Notes under the pieces: model-generated | The model's database searches: none | What the model was told of the DNA's origin: nothing | What the model saw: only the letters and a program-made list of their open reading frames with translations | Assembly (NCBI RefSeq): GCF_001522545.3 | Contig: NC_031771.1 | Location: forward strand, 32,192,733-32,256,732 | DNA: 64,000 nucleotides | Source: Parus major | Taxonomy: Eukaryota; Chordata; Aves; Passeriformes; Paridae | Reading direction: 5' to 3' | Program-made: the position numbers and the translations under genes | In this document: positions 39,162 through 51,541 of the stretch, one piece after another | Numbering within the stretch: the stretch's first letter is position 1 | How the letters are laid out: each line of letters starts with the position of its first letter

Positions 39162-41465
39162 TTGGCATAGTGTGACAGCATGGGAATAAATATTTCCATT
39201 TCTGAGATTCAAAACTGTCAGTTTTCTGTCAGTTATCAAGGCTTGATACTTCTTCTTGTTTGCAAATAGTTATTGCACAATTCTGAAATAAGCTTGAAAT
39301 GGTTAAGAGCCTTTCTTTTTGGTGAATGCCATGTTGTATAATTTTTGGGGAGCAGATTTGTGCCTGTCTGGATTTCATGGACAAATGTTCCATTTTCAAA
39401 TGTTGGGAATGTGAACTTTTCTTTTTATTCTACAGGCAAATTAATGGCTTCCAAGCTCTTCCAACCTCCAGTCTTAAAATGCACTAGAGTGTGCAGCTAA
39501 GGCATCTGGATGTTTTTCAGAACCAGAATGTGACACAATTGCAGAACACTCTAGATAATACTGTTGAATATTTTTGTAGATGAGTTCTTCATCAAGTCTT
39601 TCAGCTTGTTATATTAAATAGAAGTATTTAGTGTGTTCATTTCTTATTTTGCAAAATGACCTGCTGTATGTATGGATCCACATTCCTTAATAGGAAATAA
39701 TTTTGAGCCAACCTTAATGTGCAGCTTGATATAGATCTTAGAATTGCCGCTAATTATCTGATACAAAGATAGTACTAAATTTATGATGCAAGCTGTCAAC
39801 TGGGTGCTTAGGCAATGTCATTTCACATAGTTCAATTAGTGTTTTGTTGACATTAGGAAGTAATTGAAACTATTTGGAGGTTACTCTTAATGGTTATCAT
39901 CTGGTCTTAACTCATTGCTTGAATATAATTTGATATGATTTTCGGAAACCATACAGTGTCCTTAAGTCACTGTGATTGTTCTCGCAGTTGTTACTTCTGA
40001 TTTTTGTGCTATAACAAAATACTTGTTATTTACTACTTGTTTAATTAGGCTTTGATTTTTTTTTTCCTTAGAAATGTGAAACAAAACCGTTTTCATTTTG
40101 GACCTCTGTTGTTTTTTATAATTTTTACCTGCTTCCATTCAACTATCCTTTGTAAAATCTGTTTTGACTATAGACATTTAAAACTTGCATAGGGCCTAAA
40201 TTCAACACAAATGTGCTGGCTTTCAAAAAACACTAATTGTGATTTTTGGCCTGTTGATTTCTTTACACAGCCCTGAGACTGTTGCTTGTACACCACTGCT
40301 GTGTATATGCTCACAGGACCCTGCTGGCACATTCTGTTTTCACAATACCAGTTTTGGCTCTTTTTCTCTCTGCAGATGTTGTTAGGGTTTGGATCTTGCA
40401 ATGGAAGTTCTACTTGTTCTGTGGTAATTGAAAGCCAGCACATCTTATCCCATTCACTAAATTGCAAAGCTGTTTCAAAGACCTTGCAGGACTTGAAAGT
40501 ACCTGCAATCATCATTCTTCAGTGACAAATTAGAGTTCTTACTGACATCTTTTTTAAATGTGTCTGGCAGTACAACCCAGGAGAGGCTTCAGTCAGTGGC
40601 TTTCCTTTGAACAAGGTTCTCTCATGATTGATTTCAACACATCAGGGAAAAAAGAAAGGGAATTGTCTAATTTTTTTTTTCCTGAGTGCTAGTAAATTAG
40701 CAAAAAGTGGGATTATTTAGGAAAAAATTGTGAAATATATGTACCTGAATCCTGGAAACCTGAAACTTGGTTATTGACTAACCCGGAAGGCACAATGTCT
40801 GAATAGGAGCCTCATTGATAATTTCACGTATTTTTTTATTTGTGAAAAACACATCTAACACACAGCTTTACTTTCTTGGAATATCTCAAAAAGACTGGGA
40901 AATTTCAATGCAAATCAAAGCTTATATTACTTACAGTCCTTATCAGCTTGTGGTTGCTTGTTCTTGATTTCTTTTAACATTAGCTGCTTATCTTGTGATT
41001 ATGATTTTAGGTTTATTAAATACATGAATAGGCAGAAGTTGTGACAATATAGCTACAAAATTAAGGAAAGATTAGTTCACGAAGAATGAATTAACTCATT
41101 TTACATTTTACCAAACAAAAGCAATGCTGCTCCCATTATTTCAGCTACATAAATCTTATGCAGGCTTGTTCACATCAAAGATTTAGTGAGGTTTCATAGT
41201 TCCAGAAAAGATTCCAACCTAGCAAGAAGAATCTCTGCTGGGGAATGGTAGCATGGATTTTAACAGTAATGAAGTTTTGATCTCAGTGAAGAAAAGAAAG
41301 GAGTTGCCTTTATTTCTAAAATGACATATGATAACCCTTTCCTTAATCCCTGAATGAAGTATAGGAGATAGAAGTATGAGGTTGAGGACCCTGAGTGGAG
41401 GCAGGAACTGGGTGGTAACACCAAACAAGGATAAATAAGAGAATAAAGGTGGTATTACAGTTTAA
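39162..41465. other. Unannotated sequence with an acceptor-like tract
   Basis: At about 40353-40376 GGCTCTTTTTCTCTCTGCAG is a very good 3' splice acceptor on the + strand. It is followed by a frame open to TGA at 40523-40525. No strong donor follows, and the same segment is open antisense (40168-40515). I do not call an exon. An acceptor-like CTTTTTATTCTACAG also ends near 39436. Confidence 0.5.
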
Positions 41466-41484
41466 TTTTTTTTTTTTTTTTTTT
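41466..41484. repeat. T19 homopolymer
   Basis: Nineteen T in a row, the longest homopolymer in the window. It could be the poly(A) tail of a minus-strand retroposed sequence or simple slippage. No retroposed body is identifiable next to it. Confidence 0.9.
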
Positions 41485-42382
41485 AGTTAATGCTTTTTTT
41501 ACTATTTGGCTTCTGTTTTAGGAACCCAGTTTCTATAAACTATATAGGAAGCCTGAGTGTCTGACATGAGATTTTTAGAGTGCTTAATGCTTACATAGAA
41601 ATGCTACAAAAATTCATCTTCATGGTCCTAATTGATTTCTGGACCTTGCTACAAAGGGTTCTATAGTAAAAACACTCATTTCACTTACATGCTGCTTTTT
41701 CTTAATTGAGATCAGGAAATCAAGTGCTTCCAGAAAGTGGGATGCTGCAAGCCTATATTAAATTTGTCATTTATTTCTAGTGTTATGTTAAAAGCTTGTA
41801 TTGACCTTCTTTACAAGGACTGATATTTAATGGAAAACTAAACACTTAATGGCATTACTGAATTATCTAATATGGAAAGATAATGGTTTGTATTATCTGC
41901 AGTCTTGATTACAGGAAAAGTTCTATCATTTTGTATCTATTTACGAGAAGAAGCAAACTCTGTTTCCTTCTCCATTATTTCTGCTAAGTGAGAGGTGATT
42001 TTTTTCTCCCCCTAAAACTTTTTGATTGTCCTTTCTCTACTGGTCAACACTGATCAGAATTATTTTATGGTAAACCTTGTATCAGCAGTTTCAAATGAGG
42101 TTTGTATCCTTAGGTGTTTCTTCCTTAGTACATGCAATGACAGAGAGAAAATACTTGATAGAGAATTTATAAATTTATAATTCCAGGCAAAGTTATTACA
42201 GTACTTAGCAGAATTTGGTTTGAAGGTATTAATCTAAACCAGAGGATTTGTTTGGTGTTGGCCTAGTAAGTTTGTGTCAGAATCAATATTACACCCAGAT
42301 CTCCTCAGTGTGAGTCTATTATCTTTACTGAAATGTTTTTTCTTCTCTTACTTAAAATGTATGTGTGTATGCCTGCATGTGT
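41485..42382. other. Unannotated sequence
   Basis: No gene or mobile element seen. Confidence 0.6.
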
Positions 42383-42410
42383 ACAGACACACAGACACAG
42401 ACACAGACAC
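42383..42410. repeat. ACAGAC-type microsatellite
   Basis: ACAGAC/ACACAGAC units in tandem follow a TG-rich stretch (ATGTGTGTATG near 42360-42380). The two halves are roughly complementary and could pair. Confidence 0.85.
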
Positions 42411-43784
42411 ATTTCCATTTCAACTTCAATGCAATTACCAAGGTGTTGGATCATACAGGCAAAAAATAATTCCTACAGGTATATAGTTTTTGAACTGAGA
42501 CTAATGTGGAGAAAAGAGGTGTAACAGAGTCTTAAGGCTTGGGCTCAGTCTCTATTTCATGACTCCTGTGGAAAAATTGCATGTCTGCTTAGCTGTGGTA
42601 GCTATACAAAATCTCAGCCACTTTTTGTGTATCACAGAACATTTTTTCTGAATTGTGGAAGGGATGAGAACCAGAAGACATGCAACTTCTGAGGTCACAG
42701 TTCATAAGTTACAACTATTACATCTAGCTTGTTTTGGTCTTAAATTTCTGTTTTCACAAATCAAAAAATTATGATTTTTGGTTGATTTGTAACAATTTAT
42801 TTTCCATGTGATGTTCATTTACCTTCTAAATCTTTTCTCTCAGCTCTCTTAGATAAATGTTCTGTTAAATTGTTATTTTGTTAAGTAGGCATAAATAAAC
42901 AAATCTATTAATCAAGTATATTTATAGCAAAATAATCTATAAAAAAATGGTACATTTATTACCTGTGAGCTTTTAACATTACTTTTTTCAGAGCAGTTTA
43001 ATGTCAGAGAAACCAAGGAATAACACATTAAAATGTTTATAGGATTATGTATAATGTTTAGAATGTAACAATGTGCAAATATAAACCTTTCTATCTTTGC
43101 TCTTTCTTTTCCATTTTATGTTGATGGAAGAGGGTGTGATATGTTGCTTCTGTTCTGAAACCTATGTGAACTTTTTTTTTTATAACTCTGGCAGCCACAA
43201 CCATAGTCTAAAGTGGTTTGATGTGAGCTAGATGGAGGAGAAAAGGAAGAAATGCTAGGAAGATGTGACCATTCTCTCCTTTACAGGAAAAAGAGACCCA
43301 AACTCTCCAAAATTACCACAGACTTAATTTATAGCAGTTACCAAAGTCCTCCAAAATCTGAATATTGTCTTTTTTCTTAAATTATTGCAGATTCAATCAG
43401 GCATTGGTGTTAATACTTCGGATGTCTGTGAACAACAATGCTGGCAAAATATAAAAAAAAATCCCGCCTTGATTCCATGATCTGAGTACATTTGGATAAA
43501 GATCATCTAATCTTGCAGTCTAGTTATAGCACAAAAATCTGAGTATCTTTGCAGCATAAAAAATGCTACTTTTCAGATATCAAAGTAAAGCTTCAGGCTA
43601 AAGGACCTCTGGCTTACATCCAATTTCCATCCATATGCCTTCCTGACTCTTACAATAAGAAACACTATATTCCTCCATCCCTGTGGCTCTCTTGTAATTT
43701 ATTTACCTGGGGAAGATCTGCTTTTAGATGCAGCATCTGGTTTTCAATGATTTCCTGCTCTTAGCCAGCTGAATTGACTGAACT
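42411..43784. other. Unannotated sequence
   Basis: Very AT-rich with short T and A runs. No gene or mobile element is recognised. Confidence 0.6.
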
Positions 43785-43858
43785 AGAAAGAGGTCAAGTC
43801 TGTTGCCTGAGGTCACACATTGAATGCATGTCTGAGCTTGGATTTAAAGTGAGATCTG
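43785..43858 (+). mobile_element. MIR-like SINE relic (3' core)
   Basis: AGAGGTCAAGT..TTGCCTGAGGTCACACAttgaaTG..TGAGCTtGGATTtaAA follows the MIR block with its GAGGTCACACAGC-like centre and gagctGGGATTtgAA tail in the right order and spacing. It overlaps a chance open frame (43774-44082). MIRs are ancient SINEs present in amniotes. The match is short but specific. Confidence 0.6.
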
Positions 43859-45230
43859 GAGTATTCCCTCTTGTTTCTTTGCTACTTGCAGTAAATACTT
43901 ATTTTAAAATGTCAGGTGTATTTGGGAATAATCAATCTGTATTATACAAGAAGGAAATTATAATGCTTAACCTGGTATTTTCCAAGTACATGCATAGTTC
44001 TTGTAAATGTTATCTGTCAAAGCAGCTAGAAAGCAGGAAAATGGTGGAGTATTTTAGAGTTACAAAACTTAAATGTATGTAAAGCAATAAAAAATACTGT
44101 TAACTGGTAAATGAGGAGACACTTTTTAAAACTCAGATAATTATATTAATTGCAAATTTAGCACAATGCTATTTCTTACAATGTTATCCAAGTGAAAAGA
44201 AAATGTGTTCTTTATTTTTGTTCTCAATAATAAATTATACTGTGTGTGTCTTTCTTTATAGAATCTGAATTAGAGGACCATGCACCTCTGTATAGCAATT
44301 TCCTGGTATTCTGCTTGAAGGATTCATTTTTAAAAAAAATAATCATAATGTAAGTTGTATATTAGAAGTTGCAGAAATTCAGTCTGTACAGCACTGTAGT
44401 GCAAAATTTTAGTTGTGATTAAGGATGTAGAAAAATTAGGTTATTTCTGTAGATGACAGATATGAACACTTTTATCATAGATTAAATATTTGTAAAAACA
44501 TTTTTCTTTTTCTTCTGAGCAAAGATCCCAAATGTGTGTATCTACAGTAAAGTTTTATTCAGTTTGAGAAAAAAAGCATTAATACCATCAACAGGACTCC
44601 TAATGTCTCAAATCAAATGAATCTGAAATACTCTCAAACTAAGAATTGAGATAATTCTGACTGTTTTGAATTTTTCTTTTAAAAAAGTACTGCCGTAGTC
44701 CTGTGCAATTACAACTGCAGCTTCTAGATGGAAACAGGTCATCTGAAAAAGGACTCCCTTTTCTGGCTGTTGTGAAGTTGGATAGTCATAAAACACCTAG
44801 GAGAGTAGTTGAAATGACAATCCAGTCTAAATGGAGTAGGAATAATTATGCTCCCAACTCCTGAAATGAACTTCACAGTCGGTCAGCAATAGCACTTAAC
44901 CATAATAGTTTAAACAGCTCCTGGGAATGTTAAGAAGTTCTCTCCATCATGCAGAGGATGAAAGAGGAAGGAAGCTGGGTCAGTCAGGCAGAGACACAGT
45001 TCAATGAAAAATAGCAGAAAGAGTTGACAGGAATGATTCTGACCCATGACACTTTTTTATTTTTTTACTTTTTAGAAATAATGAAAGGGACCCCTAGAAG
45101 AAATGTATGAGAAGTTTTATCTTCTCTTTTTGGCTGTAGAAACAGTGTCATGTTAGGAGTCCTATAAATCCAGAAACAGGCTGGAATGATTTAGGAAAGA
45201 CCACATATTGGTGAAAGCAGGAGGGGCTTT
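43859..45230. other. Unannotated sequence
   Basis: No gene or mobile element is recognised. Confidence 0.6.
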
Positions 45231-45620
45231 TTTGTTGTTTTTTTTTTTGGAACCCACTGTCTTATTCATGGAGTCTGGCAAGTAAACAAAATTGTTTCTG
45301 TAGGGGGCTCCCTGTTTTCTCCACAAAATGTTCCTGGGAAGGATGAGCATGTCAGTAGGGAGCGAGGAAGAGATCCTGAAAGGAATATGAGATACAGCAA
45401 AGCGTGGGGAGGAAAAACCAAGGCAGGGGCCTGTGGCTGATGGCAAGAGTGCAAGAGGATCTGTGCAGCCTGTGAGGCAGAATCTGACTGTTTCTCTGGC
45501 TTGGTGTTTGGAATAAGCACTGAGTTTGGAGACTGTTCCGGACATCTTTTACTATATCCTACTATGCATAAGAAGGAAAGCGCTAAGGTTTTCCTGCTGC
45601 CCTTACTCAGTGAGACCACA
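45231..45620 (-). other. Possible retroposed fragment with A-rich tail (weak)
   Basis: Read on the minus strand, two overlapping frames of 117 and 127 codons run through a locally GC-richer stretch (about 45280-45620). They approach an A-rich tail, T-rich on the + strand at 45231-45248. That order, body then tail, is what an inserted cDNA leaves. No parent gene is recognisable, no poly(A) signal precedes the tail and no target duplication was found. Confidence 0.15.
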
Positions 45621-48287
45621 GCCAGATTAAGTTTTTATTGAGGTTCTGCTGCAGAAGTGTAGCATGAAATAAGCCTTTGCAGTCACTAGTTAACTGCCTT
45701 GCATGGATTTAAAATACAGAGAAGAATGAGTTTGAAAAAGTTTATGGCCAAGTATTGATGGAATAGTTAAACTAGTTAGGAACAGACTTCTAAAATTCTG
45801 TATTATAGAGGGAAAATCTTTTTTATTTTCTTGGTCCCAATATTTTTTATAAAACCTGTTTGGTTTTTTTTTTCATTTGACACATCAAGAACATATGGAA
45901 CTTTTTCCACTTAATTGCAAATAGGCTTCCTTATTATCAGCCTTCTGAAAATACTTGAATTTCTAGGAGGACATTAAGTGAGTAAGTGAGCTAGTGCTTA
46001 AGTAGAAAATATTCAGCTTGGCAGATCTAAAGTACTATTAGGTCATTCATGAGAGGAAAAAGTGTTTTCCCTGAATCTTCATTTGAACATAACTTGCAAA
46101 TATTTGCATCCTCTATACATCATCATGTTTCAACTCTGCTATCCAGCAAAGACAGAAGATATTTAGTTCAGCTTCTTGTATGGATAAAGCTGGAAGTGAC
46201 TTAGACAAAATAGAAAGCAAGAAGCAGAACAAATAAATGATTGCTGTTAATTTAAAATGTAAGTCGAGTTAGAAAAGAGGCATTATTCAGGTATTTCAAA
46301 CATGTTTTGAAGCAGATGTTTTAAGTGTATGTGAATGTAGCATTGTTTTGAAGTTGCAATTAATAACCAATTACAAAACATTTTCTGCCTATATACTAAC
46401 AAAACTAACAAATAATCTATAAAGTGGTATTGACCCACATCTATAAAGTGACTTGGACCCTTTTAAAAATTAAACTTCAGCAAATACATAATATAGATTC
46501 AAATACATTGTTTTTCCTCTAGTTTTTATTGGCTTTTTTTTGGTAAAGCTCCTTTTGAGGGTGCATTTTACAATTGCTATTTTTTTAAGTTTGCTGCACG
46601 TTTCAGACTTGTTCAACAAATTTTCTATACAAGCTGACTTAAAAAGAAGTCTCCTTGCTGCCTCAAATGCACAAAACTCCACATGCCATGTATATGCTCT
46701 AGAGGAACACCAGGAGTGGCTGGATATAACTCCTTCTAGCGAGTGTGTGCTTTGTGAGCAACACTTACACAGGAGCACCAAGCTCTTGCAGGGTGGTGAT
46801 GTACTCTTGAAATGAAGTACAGTGGACAACAGTGCAGGCTGCAAAATGGACTTGAAAATAGAAACAGATTTGTTAGCTTTCTGCTGTCCTAGCTACAATG
46901 ACAGCAAGTATCAATTATTTGTTGGTTATGTTTGTTAAAACCAGTCCCGTAACACAGAGCATAACCAAGCCTTAAGGAACTCCTCAAAGTGTTCTTTTTT
47001 TAGAGGTATGATATGTCCTGTGGTAGTGTCTGACAACCTTTTATAGTGTTTGCTATAAAGTGTAAGTGCTCCTAGAAGTATCTAATACAGTTTTCCTCTG
47101 AAGTACCAAAGGAAAGCTTTCTTCTAGATTTTTCCTGCAGTACAGTGTTGTTTTTGGTAAAATTCCTTGTGTTTCTTTCCTAAAATTCCTTCTGCACATG
47201 GCACCTTCTGAAACATGCCTTTTGTCATAAAATGCACAGCTGTGATTAAAAGCTCTGTGCTGGAGGAGTAAAAATATTTCACTGTCCTGCATAATACTAA
47301 TAGTCAGAAGATTTATGTATTTCCTTTCCATTGTCTGCTTTTTGAAACTTTATTCTTATCTCTTTATCCACTCACTTAAATTAAATTTCTTAGATGTGTA
47401 ATTAAACTTAGATGCAACAGTGCATACCAGTACCTTGTTCCTTCTTCACTCTCTCACACCCTGTTTTTGAGAGATGGCATCATTGGTGATTTTTTCCAGT
47501 GCAGAAGATACTGTAATACTGTGCTTTGAATAGTAAAAATTATTTTTTCTTGAAGCTATTACAAGGCTAAACTTGTATTCCAGGCTTTGGATGTATATCT
47601 GGCTTGAAAGAAGCAGGTTGGTTTAGGGGATAATTTATTTATTCATAAATTAAAAATTATTAATGTGGTTCCAGCAGGTGGATTTAAGGACTCATTTTTT
47701 GATACATATAGAGTTAAAGAAAAGTCTTTGCTTCAGATAACTTAACCTTTAGGATCACCATGATATCTTATTCTACAATAAGAATGTGTATTCTTATTCT
47801 AGCTTCTGTTAAATTTGGCTTTTTTTTTTCTCATTTATAAAACACTTTTTTGGAAACAGATCCCTTATACACAGTATAAGTATCAGAAAGTTACTGCAGT
47901 GTGATTTATTTTTTTTCCTAGTTACTTGAAACCACTCACCTAATTTAAATTTCCATCAATTCAAAATTTTCTCTTTCCCTTGAGCACACTTTTTCCATAT
48001 TTTTCGTTCAAAGTACTGTTAATACTTTCTGATTATTCAGCAGAAAACTAAAAATGTCTCTTGAGCAACTCAGCCTGATTTAATTGGTTTTGGTGTATGG
48101 CAAGCTAAATTCAGATCTCCATTTATCAAACCCCAAGTCTCTCCTCCCCTCTAAAAGGGAGCGGTGCTCAGGTGAAAAAAATCACGAGACAAAAAGTCTA
48201 TTTGAGACTGTGCATGAAAGATTTTGTAACATTCACAAGGTCACCGCAGCTGAGGAATTAAAAGAAAGTTGGTGCTTGTATCTATGT
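45621..48287. other. Unannotated sequence
   Basis: Contains a 70-bp minus-strand pseudo-exon candidate (46769-46838, see findings) and a + strand frame at 46540-46815 with a hydrophobic start but no family match. No gene is called. Confidence 0.55.
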
Positions 48288-48312
48288 CCACCCCCCCCAC
48301 CCCCCACCCCAC
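48288..48312. repeat. C-rich low-complexity tract
   Basis: Runs of C8, C6 and C4 separated by single A. The G-rich complementary strand has three or more G runs and might form a G-quadruplex. Confidence 0.85.
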
Positions 48313-48935
48313 TTCAGTGCTTCTCTAAGCCCCTAAACTCTTATTCCTGACAGCTTTCCAGGTTTCTCTGAATGGGTTTAAAGTCATATTTTTACTTTGT
48401 TTTTTGTTTCTCCCTTTTTTACTTCCACTGGAAAAAAGAAAAAAGGGTGGGGGAGTGCATAAGAGTATAAAATGTTATTTTCTTGTGTATCAAAAACAGT
48501 ATATTCAGAGAGTCAAAGAAGGTCTTTTTCCTGAATATTTGCAATTCCTAGGCCTTGGGGGATGTTCAGTTGAGTAACCATCACCTTAAAACCTTTGTTT
48601 TCTGTTGAAATTTAACATTCATTCCTACAGTTATCTTCCAACATCCCCTCACCTCCTTCCAAACCCTCTAAATTATACCTCATGAGCTTTTCATATGGTA
48701 GACTTCTTAAACTTCAGGACGGTTCAATAATTTAATTTCAATTTATTTACATGCTTAAGTAAAAGCTCTGGCATGCATGTTTGTCCTGATCTTGGCTAAA
48801 TGTAAATTTCCTGATTGGTCACAGTTTCAGAATTTGGACCTTTTTAGTTCAGTTCTATGATTTTACCACCCCGACATGCTGATGGATCTCTTGGTTTATT
48901 TTTCTCAAAGTGGGTAGAGGAGGGAAAAGGCCCTC
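48313..48935. other. Unannotated sequence
   Basis: No gene or mobile element is recognised. A purine patch GGAAAAAAGAAAAAAGGGTGGGGGAG lies near 48430-48455. Confidence 0.6.
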
Positions 48936-49329
48936 AGATCAAAGGCTAAGAGAATTAGGATTGTCCAGCTTGGAGAAGAGAAGCTGTGGGGTGACCTAAT
49001 TGTGGCCTTCTAGCATCTGAAGGAGCTTACAAGAAAGATGGAAGGAGATTATTTTGGGGCATGTAGTGACAGGACAAGGTGGAATGGCTTCAGACTAAAG
49101 AGATTAGGTTTAGATTAGATGCTAGGAAGAGGTTCTTTACTGTGGGGGTGGTGAGGCACTGGAACAGGTTGCTCAGAGAAGCTGTGGCTGCCCCATCTCT
49201 GGAAGTTCTCAAGGTAAGTTTGGCTGGGGCTCTGAGCAATCTGGTCTAGTGGATGCTGTCCCTGCCCACAGCAGTGGGGTTGGAACTAAAGGATCTTGAG
49301 AGGTTCCTTGGAACTCAGGCTATTCTATG
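48936..49329 (+). mobile_element. CR1 LINE 3'-end fragment, well preserved
   Basis: This is a clear avian CR1 3' terminus: TCCAGCTTGGAGAAGAGAAG, then GGTGACCTAATTGTGGCCTTC, AGTGACAGGACAAGG, TTCTTTACTGTGGGGGTGGT, GAGGCACTGGAACAGGTTGC, GCCCCATCTCTGGAAGTTCTCAAGG, and the terminal TATTCTATG. It is 5' truncated and untranslatable. It is less diverged than the copy at 38.0 kb. A perfect splice donor word, AAG|GTAAGT, sits inside it at 49213/49214, where CR1 copies more often read AAGGCCAGG. Confidence 0.97.
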
Positions 49330-51508
49330 CTGCTGTAATAAAACAATTCCTCTGTGGTCCTCTGTGCTGTGTTCCTGAGTAGGTCACCATTAGAATGGCT
49401 CAATAGTGTAGGAGAAAGGTAAAGTTTGGGTAAGCCTTTTATATGCAGTTATATGAAATATAGAGTCATTTGTTAAGGATGCTGATTGCCACAATGGCTT
49501 CACCAAAATTAAACATTTTCAATTTTTGATACAATTTTTTTTGATGACTAAATATTTAGAAAGCATGCCATTTATTTTGGGGTGTGAGTGTTATTTTTAC
49601 ACTGTTAAACAGCTTCATTTGAAGCTTGTAAGATCAAAAATGCTAACACAAATAATGAAATCAAACTAACTACTAACAGGTTGAGTCCAAGAGGAAGAAA
49701 TAAATGCGAAACAATCTTTCTAGCAAAATCTCGTGAGAAGTGAGCTGTGGGAATATTTCCAGTTTCTACTTATATTATACTGTTTATTTGTAGATAGGAC
49801 TGTGGTCTATGTTTCTCTCTGAAAATTTCAAGCCTGGCTGTTCATGTAGCAGTTTGATGGAAGGGGGTGACACAGGAGCAGCACTCCTGCCCATTTAAAC
49901 AATCTACCTTGTGAATAATGCTGAGTTATGGCAAAGACACACCAGGAAAAAAAAAATCCCTGCAACATCTGTATGTACAATAGAAGAAAGACAGAAAATG
50001 CAAGAAAGAAATAAATTATTCCTGGTATAATTAGAAGATGCAGTGAAGTTGAGCAAAAGGTGAATCAGCCCTGAGTTTGGAGATAACATACTGTTCAGAT
50101 TTCTTTAAGACTGTGGAAAATAACTGAAATTATTACTGGGGTAATATGTGGACCTGAAGGTAATTTTTAAGAGCTTCAGCTCATTAAGTCCATTTGTAGG
50201 AAGGTTCTGGTATGGGAGCATTGTCTTGAACTGAGTTACACAAATCAGAGATTTGTCCTAATAACTGGTCTTTTAGCTGCAGTCATAGGACTGGAGGTGA
50301 GTGGGTGAGTTTAGCTGACTGGAACACTTTCCCACTCACATGCTGGTCTCTATGAGAGACTCTGTAGAGCTGGGTTTGCTATACAGATGCCATATGGGAT
50401 GCTGTAGTCAGGCTCTTAAGTGGGACAGGTACATCCCCATGCTGTGAAATGTTATTGAGATGCTCATGGACCAACAGACTCTTAGGGACATGAAGAAGAG
50501 GAGATTTGACTGAAGGTTAGAGTTTCTGACTGTGATCACTATGCCTGGTACAAACAGTATTCAGGGTAACTTTAGGATGCTGATGGGTAGAAATAGCTGT
50601 AGCATGGTCTGCATTTTCAGCAGCTTTTAAAATGCCAACACAACTAAAATCACACCTATTTGCCTTTTTAGGTACTTAAGCATGGTTTAGAAAACCATTC
50701 CATCACATATGTGTGCTTGTAGAGCAGCTGTGAATATTCTTGTGTAGGTCAGAGACTCTCTTCAATAGTGCATCTTACAGAGGAAGCCCTTATGCCATTT
50801 GAAGATCTGATTTGGGGATCTTTGGTAATACTGGCTGGGGCTGGTGGGCAGTGGGGGTGGAGTTCAGTTAGAGATGGTATTATCAGGCTGTTAGTCATAA
50901 TTCCTAAGACAGTAAAATTACAAGTCCTAATTCTAAAGATAGAGAAAGAACAAAAAAGAGAACATTTAGGTCAATGAATAGACCTCTGTTCACATCAGAG
51001 TAGAACTCTTAATTAACTGAGTGTTTTATGTCATTTGCAAACATCATCATACAAGCTCTGCTCAGTCGTAGACCTGTTTTGTCAGTGTCAAAGGAATACT
51101 CAGGGCTCAGCTGATCTTCATCTCTGGAGTGCTACTATGCAGTAATTTTCTGTGCTACTTTTTAATTAATAATGAAAACAATCATTAAAGAGTTATTTCA
51201 TCTTAAATCCTTTGACTTCCAGGATAAGACATCTGGATTGATATCTTTAGCGTCTGCCTATCTGCTCCCTTTCAGGGCAGGGAGGAGGAGAGGCACTTGC
51301 CTTGGTCTGGGGCAGAGTGTAGGAGAGAGACTGAATTGCCAAGGGTCTGTTCTCTGTTCTGCTGCTGCCTCCTGCTTTTGTGTACTCTATCTCCAAAGGA
51401 GTCCCAGTCCACAGCCCCATTTGGATCTATAAACAATATAAGGAAAGCCTGATATGCTTTTTAAAATGTTCATTTATTAGGGAGATCCAGTCCTTGCTGC
51501 CTGCAGGT
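49330..51508. other. Unannotated sequence
   Basis: No gene or mobile element recognised downstream of the CR1 tail. Confidence 0.6.
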
Positions 51509-51541
51509 TAGATATTGATATTTAGATATTTAGATATTTAA
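51509..51541. repeat. GATATTTA microsatellite
   Basis: Four degenerate GATATT(TA) units in tandem. Confidence 0.85.

Noticed and set aside
43774..44082. + strand frame of 102 codons
   Set aside because: Its start overlaps the MIR-like relic, so it is repeat-derived noise.
45162..45619. Two long overlapping frames taken as a functional gene
   Set aside because: Both are intronless, of unknown family and in different frames. At most they are a retroposed remnant.
8173..46109. Scattered ATGCAAAT octamers (for example 8173, 11064, 12565, 22540, 31854, 40908, 46102)
   Set aside because: Several are expected by chance in AT-rich DNA of this length, and only the one at 57356 lies in a site cluster.
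46540..46815. + strand frame of 91 codons with a hydrophobic N-terminus like a signal peptide
   Set aside because: No Kozak-like context, neighbouring exons or family match, and it overlaps antisense frames.
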